Part shown: positions 54,747-62,628 of the stretch, piece after piece | How the letters are laid out: every line of letters begins with the position of its first letter | How positions within the stretch are numbered: the stretch's first letter is position 1 | Source: Verrucomicrobiota bacterium | GTDB taxonomy: Bacteria; Verrucomicrobiota; Verrucomicrobiia; Opitutales; Opitutaceae | Direction of reading: 5' to 3' | Length of the DNA: 64,000 nucleotides | Assembly: GCA_016721945.1 (NCBI GenBank) | Contig: JADKHC010000024.1 | Location: 1-64,000 of the forward strand | The notes under the pieces: model-generated | Told to the model about the DNA's origin: nothing | Seen by the model: only the letters and a program-made list of their open reading frames with translations | The model's database searches: none | Program-made: the position numbers and the translations under genes

Positions 54747-57653
54747 TCAATGCCCGACGCGGGCGCTTTCCGGTGGACCAAAGTAACTCGGGCGCAGCCC
54801 ACCGCAATCGACCACGAGCCGTTGCAAGATCACACCGGGGTCGATCATCCAAAACTTAAATACGTGCGCGCCGGGTGCGTCCACGCGGTGCTTCGTGATC
54901 ACTTTGCGCACCCCTTCGCTAACCATGCGCTCCCAGTCAAGGCGGCCCTCGCCTCCGTCACCGCGAATTTCAACAACTTGAGGTGCCGCGTCATCAAACG
55001 ACACTGCAAAGCGCAATCCTCGGCCAGGTTGAAATGGCAGCGTGGGAGAAAGCACTGCTTCGACTTTAACCTCACCACTCGATGCTAGAACCACGTCGTA
55101 TTCGAGCCGCAGACTGTCAGCACCCAACGTCTGACTGGTCGCGGTAACGGGGAAAACGGTCACGCCACTCAGCGTCCGTCCCAGCCCAGCGAGCGTCTTC
55201 CACTCCAGTCCCGGAGCGCTCACGGTGCGATGGAAGTGTTCTGCTTCAATCGCGATCACGCCATCGGACTCGACGAATCCGCGCAACGACGTAGAGGATG
55301 AGATACGGCGGTCGATAGGCACCTGAACCGAAACGCTCTGTCCGGAACGCGTGATATTGATTGTGCCACTCGACTGACCAGCGGGAACCACAGACCAGTC
55401 TACGCTAACCATCAGCCGTGTTTCCTCGTTCACGCGGCCGGAGGACGGCGTCACGCGCAGCCACGGAACATCGGCAGAGGCAGTAAATTCGAAGGCCGTG
55501 AGCCCGCGGTTGAAAACCTCAATCCACCTGCTCTGCACTCCAAACGGCGAAAGCGGTGGCAGCACCAGTGGCCGGGGCGGCCAGTCGCTCGACGGCCAGG
55601 AGGTCGCGCGTCCCTCGACGGCAACGGCCATCTCGGCCGCGACGGGGAGCTGCAATTCCGTGATTGCAGGCATCGCGTTGCGGTCAGGCTGCGCCCAGTT
55701 GGTATAGCCGATATGGGTTTGGTCGGCAAAATGCTTCCACTTGCCACCGGCCAGGGTGTCGTTGTACGCCGACGTCAACGCCGCATCGGCATGGAACAAG
55801 GCGCGCGTCCGCTCGCCCCAGGTGTTGGTCGATGCACGGCTTTGCAACGCGTAAAGGCGGTTGCGCCCGGCGGCGACGTGCATCTCGGCAACCGTGGCCG
55901 AAGCTTTGATCGGCCAAAGGACCAGCTGGAAAAAGGCATCTCGCGCTTGGTTCGGCAAGGCGGCGTTGACGCGTTCTGCCCGAACTATCAAATCGTGCCA
56001 ACTCGCCACGACCCGCTCTGCCTCGCCGTAATTGACCAGACTGAATGTGTCCGGCGCAAGGAGCTCAGGTTTGCGCGAGCCATTGAATTTCGTATAGGTA
56101 GCAACAAGTTCGGCAATCTCGCCAGCCTGGGCCGGGCCGAACTCACGGGCCGCCCACAGCTGTAAAAATTCGCCGACGCGCTCTTGCGGCCAGCGTTGTG
56201 GCGCCCAGCCATACGTGAGGAAAAACTCGATCGGCACCTCCATCGGCTTCAGGTCGCCAACATTGACGATCCAGATGCGATCAGCGCCGTACTGCCAGGC
56301 GAGATGCATCTGCTCCCAAACCTTGGGGAGTGGGTTGGTATTCAGCCAGCGGTAGGAACGCGGGCCGCCAACGTAGTCAAAATGGTAATACACGCCCGCA
56401 CCGCCGGGACGTTTGCGCTCGGCGTCCGTGGGCAGGCGGCGGATGTTGCCCCAGTTATCGTCGCACCAGAGAAGCGTGATGTCATCGGGCACACGCATGC
56501 CACGCTCGTAGTATTCCTGCACTTCCTTGTAGAGCGCCCAGAGTTGCGGGATGGCTTCGACCGGACGGCCCGTTTCGCGGGCAAGAATTTCGCGCTGGTC
56601 GGAGACGATGCGCTGAAGCAGGGCCACGTTGGACTCCTCGCTCATCGGTTCGTCGCCGTCGCCACGCATGCCCATCGTCACCAGGCTCTCAAAATTGCTA
56701 TTGCGGCGGATTCCATCGGTCCAGAATTTTTTTAGCCCTTCGGGGTTGGTATTGAAGTTCCATTCGCCGGTACCGTTGCGTTTCCATTCCTGCTGCGAAC
56801 GGATCATCGGCTCGTGGTGCGATGTGCCCATCACGATGCCATACTCATCGGCCAAGCGCGGGTTGGCGGGATCATCCTCGTTGAAGGCGTTGTTCCACAT
56901 CGCAGGCCAAAGATAGTTGCCCCGCAGACGCAGGATGAGCTCGAAAACTTTCGCGTAGAACGCGCTGTTCAGACCACCAAATTTTTCGTTGGCCCAACCG
57001 GTGAGGGCCGGAGCCTCGTCGTTGAGGAAAATGCCGCGGTACTTCACTGCCGGACCGGTTTCAACAAGCCGAACAGCTTTGGTGAAAATGGCTTCGTGCC
57101 GGACCGTCGGGACGTCCGCCCACCAATACCAAGGCGACACGCCGATCTGCGCGGATAGTTCGTAAATACCGTAGATCGTGCCGCGCTTGTCGCTGCCCGC
57201 GATCACGAGCGCGCGATCGAGGCCAGGCCGCGGATTGTCTACGACCTGGATGAGAAACGCTTCCCAACGCCCCACGATGGCGGTGGTATCGATTTTGCCG
57301 GTCCTGACTAGTTCGTCAATCAGCGCGCTGCGTCCGAGTGTGCCGATGATGACCGCTGTTTTTTGTGGAGCCGCGATTTTGCCCGCAAGCACCGGCTTCA
57401 TACCGCTCACGCGCTCGAAATCGGCCTGCAGGTCCCCAACTGCACGACGCACACCCGGCCAATCGGCGTCATCGACGAAAAGCGGGGCGGCCGTCTTGTT
57501 TTCAACGAGTGCGAAGGCACCGCTTTCCGGCGAGAAAACGACAAACGGCGCATCGCCCAATGCCGCGTGCAATGAAAGACCGCACAACCAAAACGCCAGC
57601 AATGTAGCGCTGCGCATAATAAACCTGTTGAAGACAGTCGTGGGAATTTTCAT
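54747..57653 (-). CDS. GH115 xylan alpha-1,2-glucuronidase
   Basis: The 968-residue protein has a signal peptide (an internal ATG at 57617 is the alternative start) and is GH115 over its length: PFVVFSPESGAFALVENK at the N-terminus, AVIIGTLGRSALIDEL, YGIYELSAQIGVSPWYWWADVP, KYRGIFLNDEAPALTGWA, YLWPAMWNNAFNEDDPAN and RIWIVNVGDLKPMEVPIEFF, with a long C-terminal beta region. GH115 removes (4-O-methyl)glucuronic acid from internal and terminal xyloses of polymeric glucuronoxylan, complementing the terminal-only GH67 at 45881. It is transcribed toward the TonB receptor gene. Confidence 0.95.
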   Translation of the reverse strand: MKIPTTVFNRFIMRSATLLAFWLCGLSLHAALGDAPFVVFSPESGAFALVENKTAAPLFVDDADWPGVRRAVGDLQADFERVSGMKPVLAGKIAAPQKTAVIIGTLGRSALIDELVRTGKIDTTAIVGRWEAFLIQVVDNPRPGLDRALVIAGSDKRGTIYGIYELSAQIGVSPWYWWADVPTVRHEAIFTKAVRLVETGPAVKYRGIFLNDEAPALTGWANEKFGGLNSAFYAKVFELILRLRGNYLWPAMWNNAFNEDDPANPRLADEYGIVMGTSHHEPMIRSQQEWKRNGTGEWNFNTNPEGLKKFWTDGIRRNSNFESLVTMGMRGDGDEPMSEESNVALLQRIVSDQREILARETGRPVEAIPQLWALYKEVQEYYERGMRVPDDITLLWCDDNWGNIRRLPTDAERKRPGGAGVYYHFDYVGGPRSYRWLNTNPLPKVWEQMHLAWQYGADRIWIVNVGDLKPMEVPIEFFLTYGWAPQRWPQERVGEFLQLWAAREFGPAQAGEIAELVATYTKFNGSRKPELLAPDTFSLVNYGEAERVVASWHDLIVRAERVNAALPNQARDAFFQLVLWPIKASATVAEMHVAAGRNRLYALQSRASTNTWGERTRALFHADAALTSAYNDTLAGGKWKHFADQTHIGYTNWAQPDRNAMPAITELQLPVAAEMAVAVEGRATSWPSSDWPPRPLVLPPLSPFGVQSRWIEVFNRGLTAFEFTASADVPWLRVTPSSGRVNEETRLMVSVDWSVVPAGQSSGTINITRSGQSVSVQVPIDRRISSSTSLRGFVESDGVIAIEAEHFHRTVSAPGLEWKTLAGLGRTLSGVTVFPVTATSQTLGADSLRLEYDVVLASSGEVKVEAVLSPTLPFQPGRGLRFAVSFDDAAPQVVEIRGDGGEGRLDWERMVSEGVRKVITKHRVDAPGAHVFKFWMIDPGVILQRLVVDCGGLRPSYFGPPESARVGH

Positions 57654-57688
57654 AGGGAACTTATATATCGGAAACGTGCGCGTAACTT

Positions 57689-59854
57689 TCAGCGGTGCTT
57701 TACGCGCTGCTGCATTTTGTGGGCAAAATATAACACGCCCATCAGCCCGGCAAGCCAGGGTTCGTTGGCACCGCCGCCACCGCCGCTTGAAGGAGGCGTC
57801 GACGAGCCGCTGCTGCTGGATGACGAGGAGCTTGAACTGCTGCTACTCGAAGAGGACGAGGAGGAACTGCTCGACGATGAGCTACTGGATGAAGAGGACG
57901 ACGAGCTGCTCGACGATGACGAAGAACTACTGGAGGAACTCGAACTGCTGCTGCTAGTCGAAATCGCAACGCTCGAAAACGTGACGACCGAATTCGCCGG
58001 TACCGCGTAGGTGAAGGCGTTGCCCGCGACAGCAACCGGCGCCTGCGCTTCCAATGATTGCGTAGCGGACGTGACATACGGCGTCACCGATGAGAGTGTG
58101 ATCCCTTGGACGTTGAAGGTTTGGTTCACCGGGATGGTTGTGTTATTTGCCGCCACAATCGCGAAGCGATCACTCGACAAATCCTTAAACGCAGTGATAC
58201 CCATCGGGCTGGTGTTGGTTGGCACGTCAACGCGATGATCGCCGGGACGAGCGAAGCGGCTGAACTGAGCCATCACGTAACCACGGCGTTGCGGAGTGCC
58301 GTCGTTGTTTAATAACCCATTGGCATCGCCAATACATTTCCACCAGATGTATCCGCTCATGTAGCCCACCGTGAGGCAATCGATGATCTGGCGCGCCGTG
58401 TTGACTGCACCCGGGATGATCTGACTTTCGCTCAACCGCGTGAGCTGGCCATTGTCCATTATGGCTTCGCCATCTGCGTTGGTTATGACCTGATCGTTTT
58501 TCAGAAACTCCGTCATCCACATGGGGATATCTAGAGTGCGAGCCTGCGCATAGTCCGTGATCTGCGAGACGCCATAGAGATGGCCGCCGATGTAATCGAC
58601 GTTGGCTCTGGCAGCAGTATCGTTAAGCGTGGGATTGGAAACTGCCTGATCGAACTTAAGTGACTCGGGCATCATAACCGGAGCGGTGATCAATCCGGCA
58701 AAGTCGCGGCAGAACGTGCGGAATTGTTCCCCCGTCCAAAGGCATCCTTCGTAGCTGGCATCCCAATCAGGTTCATTCTGAATTGAAATGACGTCGATCG
58801 ATACACCATTAGTCGCCATGTGGCTGAGGTAGTCGTTCAGGTAGGTGACGTATTCGCCGTACTTCTCGGGCAGGAGCGAACCGTGAATTAGGGAGCCGTT
58901 GTCCTTCATGCTCGCTGGCGGTGTCCAGGGCGTGGCGAGGATTTTCACACCGCGTGCCTTGGCCCGCAGGCCGTCGGTCACGTTGTTGGCGTGGTTGCCG
59001 TCCGGCGCGATGCGCATACGGAGCAAAGTAAGGCCAAACTGCGTGCCCGATGTCCCGAAAAGCTGGTCCATCTGCGTCTCCGGGAGCGGATCCTGAGGCG
59101 AAAGGCCGTATTGGCCTTCATTATACAGGAACGCCACACCAGCACCAAAGCCATCGATCTGCTGCTTAACTGAAGCGGCGTCTACGGTGCAGATTGTCGG
59201 TGCCGTCAGGTTCGTTGTAACCACACCGTAGACCGCGAGGGAAAACTCACGGCTGTTCATACCGTTGATCCAGCTGCGACCGCGGTAGGCGGCACCGCCG
59301 GCATAGGTATCGGCTCCGGTTCTATGCCACTGCATCGGGTTCGTGCCGCTCGTTCCGGAAAGCTCAAAGGCATACATGTGACCAGCGCCGAGCGTGACCT
59401 GGTCATCGCCCGTGAAGTCGAGGCGCAGCAGGCCAGCGGTCTGGTTCGTGTAGGTGATGGAGACGCCGTTGCCGCCGCCCAGAAGATTAGCATTCGCTGA
59501 GTAGGGGCTCGGGTTCGGTGCATTGACCGCACCGAGATCGAACAGGCTAACCGTGACTGGGGCCGAGCCGCTCGTACCGTCGCCTCCACCCGCATAGAGG
59601 TAGATTGTTTGTAGCGTGTAGTTACTGCCTGCCGGAACGGTGAAGGTCTGGCCGTAGCTCGTGGCGCTCGCGAAACCTTCGGCCACGGTGGCCTGCGTGG
59701 CGGGCGCATCCGTGGTGCTGACGAGTGGGTTTGGGGCAGGCCAGCTGGTAGCACCAGCGCCGAGGTTTTGCTGCACGGTGATGCCTGCGAACGCAGAGAC
59801 ACCCAGCAATTGCACGAAGCTTCCAATGATCAATGCACGTATCGGGGTTTTCAT
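57689..59854 (-). CDS. GH30 glucuronoxylanase with polyserine linker and Gly-rich C-terminal anchor
   Basis: The 721-residue secreted protein has a signal peptide; an extra beta-rich domain at about 25-215 (NYTLQTIYLYAGGGDGTSGS, HMYAFELSGTSG); a GH30 barrel from about 220 (QQIDGFGAGVAFLYNEGQYGL) with acid/base Glu in ISIQNEPDWD and nucleophile Glu in MWMTEFL; a small beta domain; a polyserine run of about 50 residues; then TPPSSGGGGGANEPW, a hydrophobic stretch (LAGLMGVLYFAHK) and a basic tail RVKHR. The C-terminus looks like a GlyGly-CTERM-type sorting signal. GH30 subfamily 8 enzymes cut xylan at glucuronosyl branches. All six Ser codons are mixed in the linker, so it is not a simple triplet repeat. 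Confidence 0.9.
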   Translation of the reverse strand: MKTPIRALIIGSFVQLLGVSAFAGITVQQNLGAGATSWPAPNPLVSTTDAPATQATVAEGFASATSYGQTFTVPAGSNYTLQTIYLYAGGGDGTSGSAPVTVSLFDLGAVNAPNPSPYSANANLLGGGNGVSITYTNQTAGLLRLDFTGDDQVTLGAGHMYAFELSGTSGTNPMQWHRTGADTYAGGAAYRGRSWINGMNSREFSLAVYGVVTTNLTAPTICTVDAASVKQQIDGFGAGVAFLYNEGQYGLSPQDPLPETQMDQLFGTSGTQFGLTLLRMRIAPDGNHANNVTDGLRAKARGVKILATPWTPPASMKDNGSLIHGSLLPEKYGEYVTYLNDYLSHMATNGVSIDVISIQNEPDWDASYEGCLWTGEQFRTFCRDFAGLITAPVMMPESLKFDQAVSNPTLNDTAARANVDYIGGHLYGVSQITDYAQARTLDIPMWMTEFLKNDQVITNADGEAIMDNGQLTRLSESQIIPGAVNTARQIIDCLTVGYMSGYIWWKCIGDANGLLNNDGTPQRRGYVMAQFSRFARPGDHRVDVPTNTSPMGITAFKDLSSDRFAIVAANNTTIPVNQTFNVQGITLSSVTPYVTSATQSLEAQAPVAVAGNAFTYAVPANSVVTFSSVAISTSSSSSSSSSSSSSSSSSSSSSSSSSSSSSSSSSSSSSSSSSSSSSSSSSGSSTPPSSGGGGGANEPWLAGLMGVLYFAHKMQQRVKHR

Positions 59855-59913
59855 ATTAAAATAAGCTTACTATTATTACTTTCAAAAGACGGGATTCTGG
59901 AACCTAAACCAAT

Positions 59914-60603
59914 CTACATCGACCTGCTCTCCCCGAGGCTGGGAGTCTGCGGATGCAACGCGGCATCCAGTTCGCTGAAGGTGTGAAACGTGCAGTTCTG
60001 CCGACGGAGTTCCGCCAGAATAGCCGGTAACTGAGCCAGAGTTTCTTTACTCCATTCGTGAAACAGGATCACCGCACCATCCTGGACGCCCGTGGTCGCG
60101 TTGCGGAAAATGGCATCGGCGTTCACGGATAGATCGTAATCCTTGGATACGATCAGTAGTTTTGGTTCGTAAATTTTCAAGCTGGCGCGGGCGACTGTCG
60201 AACGGACGCGCGCATCAACCTCAAGAAACGGCGGCCAATACCACTTCGGCGCAGCGCCGACGGTGGCAGCGATTTTCTGCTGGGCATTAGCCACTTCAGA
60301 TTGCAGCGCTTGGTCGTCCAAATCGCGTGGATGTGCGTGGGTCTGCGAGTGGTTAGCGATTTCATGACCAGCCACAAAGATGGCCTTGGCTGTAGCAGGA
60401 CTCTCGGCCACGCGAAGACCAACCAACGAGAAAGTAACGGTCACCTTTTCCCGGGCCAGTAACGTCAGCAACGGCTCTGCATCGGCGGGACGCGGGCCGT
60501 CGTCAAACACGAGTGCCACGCGTTTGGCTGCCTCGGGCGCGCCGTGGGCGAAGGTCATCGATAAAGCTCCAAGCAAAGCAATGGTGAACATGCGTACATT
60601 CAT
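59914..60603 (-). CDS. CE4 polysaccharide deacetylase
   Basis: The 229-residue protein has a signal peptide (MFTIALLGALSMTFAHGA) and a NodB-type fold: LVFDDGPRP with the metal Asp and catalytic Asp, GHEIANHSQTHAH with the metal His pair, and WYWPPFLEVDARV. CE4 enzymes take acetyl groups from xylan, chitin or peptidoglycan. In this locus acetylxylan is the likely substrate. It lies 11 bp downstream of the GH35 gene and upstream of the GH30 gene on the same strand, so the three are probably one operon. Confidence 0.9.
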   Translation of the reverse strand: MNVRMFTIALLGALSMTFAHGAPEAAKRVALVFDDGPRPADAEPLLTLLAREKVTVTFSLVGLRVAESPATAKAIFVAGHEIANHSQTHAHPRDLDDQALQSEVANAQQKIAATVGAAPKWYWPPFLEVDARVRSTVARASLKIYEPKLLIVSKDYDLSVNADAIFRNATTGVQDGAVILFHEWSKETLAQLPAILAELRRQNCTFHTFSELDAALHPQTPSLGESRSM

Positions 60604-60614
60604 AGGGGGCGAAC

Positions 60615-62267
60615 TTATTGGTATCGGTAAAGTTTCACGCGCTGCAATGAGAAGCGCCCTGGCTCAAGGCGAACGTGACGGCCTTGATGCGTTTGGTCAC
60701 CGTTGAGCCAGCGGAGGTGTTTCCACACGCCAGCTTCGTAACGGCCTTCAGCACAACTAAGGATGCCGATCAACGGATCGCCGGGAGTCAGCGCAGAAAA
60801 TGTAATGGTAACGCCAATACCGCCGATCAGAAATTCATCCGTTCCGAGTTGGATGACGATCGCACCAGCGGGCAACACCGTGCGATTCGCCGAACGGTCG
60901 CCGGCCTCATTGATCACGCCATCAGCAAGTCCAGGCGCTTCGAGCCGCTCGTAGGTGGCGCTCAACGTCACACCGCCCAAGACCACATCGTGCGCCTTGC
61001 GTTGCTCGGCGGCAGGCGGAAGCAGCGAGGTCATCGTGCCTTTGCCCTGATGCGCCGCGATGAGCGGTGTGAGTTGGCGAATGAGATCGTTGCTGGCCGT
61101 GAGATAGCTGGCCGCAGATTGGCTGATCGACTCGATGCCAAACGGAGAGAAGCCCATGCCGTTACACGCGCCGAAGACGTAGAGGTTGTTCACCGCAGCT
61201 TCCGGACTGCGCAAAGCTTCCGGCACAAAAAGTGGATTACCGCTGCGCACATAGCGATCAGCCCACTCAGTGAAATTCGGGAAATAAATATCGGGGCTTA
61301 TAAAATCCAGTGTCGGCGCCGCCGCGCGCCACACATCGATCAAGTGCGGCAGCGGGCCCGCGCTCGGATATTGACCGGGTTGGTAACCTGGCCGGATCAA
61401 CGCGGCGTTCACATAGAGAGGCAGCGCGTATTCCTTGCGGCCAGCGGCAGCGACCACTTCGACATAGCGGCCAAATGCCCATGCCATAAAAAGCTCGTTG
61501 GTGGCCGGACTTTCGCCGAACACCTCGTTCCACGAACCACTGGTGCGAGCACCACGACCCACCCAACGTTCGCGCAGTTCAGGCGCGAGGGATTCACGAT
61601 GCTTCGTGAGATAGTTAATCAACTCAGTCGGCACCGGGGCGGCAAATGCGGCGTCAGCCGCTGGATGGCGATCACGCGCTTCGGGAATCATGCCGATCTC
61701 ATTCTCAACCTGAACAAGCACAACGGTGTGTTGCGTGCCATCGGTCTCGCGCAAATGGCGCATCAAAGTCGCGAACGCCCTCGCATCAGTGTCACGATTA
61801 GCGGTGGCAAATGGTGTTAAGATTTCCAAAGACTGTCCGCCTGAAGTGCGTGCACGCGGAAAGCGGTCCGTATCCGTCTTCACCCACGCGGGCGTATAAC
61901 ACGACATGCTGTTCTTCCACGAACCAAACCACAGCAACACGAGACGCATTTCGCTGGTCCGAGCGTCTGCGATTAACCCGTCGACAGAGGCAAAATCGAA
62001 CTTCCCTTCCGTCGGCTCGATCACATCCCAATAAACGGGTGCCACGATGGTATTTAAATTGAGCGCCTTCAGCTTCGGCCAGGACTCGCGAAGAAAGTCC
62101 GGTTCGCCGTGGGAATTACTCAGTTCGCCTCCGCGCATGAGTAACGGCTGGCCATCTACGATCAGCTGGGCGGCCGTCCCCTGTTTTCGCAAGTACGGCA
62201 ATTCAGCCGCACCTAGCGCAGTGGCGGCCGTAAGCATGAGAAGGGTTAGAATACGAGAGGACTTCAT
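60615..62267 (-). CDS. GH35 beta-galactosidase-like protein
   Basis: The 550-residue secreted protein has a signal peptide and a (beta/alpha)8 barrel of GH35 type: LLMRGGELSNSHG, LNTIVAPVYWDVIEPTEGKFDFASVDGLI, LVLLWFGSWKNSMSCYTPAWVKTD, VQVENEIGM with the acid Glu, and FISPDIYFPNF; the C-terminal part resembles the DUF5597 beta domain. Related enzymes cleave beta-galactosides, and some cleave arabinan or xylan side chains. In a xylan locus it could take a side-chain galactose from complex xylan, which is inferred. It is the first gene of a minus-strand group with the deacetylase and the GH30. Confidence 0.88.
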   Translation of the reverse strand: MKSSRILTLLMLTAATALGAAELPYLRKQGTAAQLIVDGQPLLMRGGELSNSHGEPDFLRESWPKLKALNLNTIVAPVYWDVIEPTEGKFDFASVDGLIADARTSEMRLVLLWFGSWKNSMSCYTPAWVKTDTDRFPRARTSGGQSLEILTPFATANRDTDARAFATLMRHLRETDGTQHTVVLVQVENEIGMIPEARDRHPAADAAFAAPVPTELINYLTKHRESLAPELRERWVGRGARTSGSWNEVFGESPATNELFMAWAFGRYVEVVAAAGRKEYALPLYVNAALIRPGYQPGQYPSAGPLPHLIDVWRAAAPTLDFISPDIYFPNFTEWADRYVRSGNPLFVPEALRSPEAAVNNLYVFGACNGMGFSPFGIESISQSAASYLTASNDLIRQLTPLIAAHQGKGTMTSLLPPAAEQRKAHDVVLGGVTLSATYERLEAPGLADGVINEAGDRSANRTVLPAGAIVIQLGTDEFLIGGIGVTITFSALTPGDPLIGILSCAEGRYEAGVWKHLRWLNGDQTHQGRHVRLEPGRFSLQRVKLYRYQ

Positions 62268-62294
62268 AACAAAAACAAGACGCTGCTCACTCCT

Positions 62295-62467
62295 AATACC
62301 AACAGCCCGAAACTTTCAGACTTTGAACAGAAGATAACAAAGAGAACGAAGGACTGCAGGTTCTTCCTAGATCTCTTCACGTTGCCTTCGTTTTCTTCTG
62401 TAAAATTCCGAAAATTCAGACCGGCCACGATCAACTTCAGTATAAAAGCATAGGGGCATTGGTATAA
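62295..62467 (-). repeat. Dispersed repeat element, right copy
   Basis: Reverse-complement counterpart of the element at 40183-40346, with longer hairpin arms (CCTTCGTTTTCTTCTGT against ACAGAAGATAACAAAGAGAA). It lies upstream of the GH35 gene. Together the two copies enclose the 22-kb xylan locus. No gene seen within. Confidence 0.8.
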
Positions 62468-62566
62468 AGGCGCGAGCGAGAGGGCTTCCTATGCTACGCT
62501 GGATGCTTCGATTATGAAACACCACCGCAGGAGAAACCCCGCCAAATTATACAAAGATCAAGCTAC

Positions 62567-62596
62567 AAAAAAAGGCGTGGGCAGAGAGCCCACGCC
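62567..62596 (-). terminator. Rho-independent terminator of the right-end TonB receptor
   Basis: GGCGTGGGC (62574-62582) pairs with GCCCACGCC (62588-62596); on the minus strand the stem is followed by seven T residues (62573-62567). It lies 32 bp after the receptor stop codon. Confidence 0.92.
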
Positions 62597-62628
62597 TTTC
62601 GTTAAACCACAAACCGAGTACTACTAAA

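Noticed and set aside
57717..58010. Plus-strand open frame of 97 codons, very rich in Glu, Asp and Leu
   Set aside because: It is the exact complement of the polyserine tract of the GH30 gene; mixed Ser codons on the other strand produce it.
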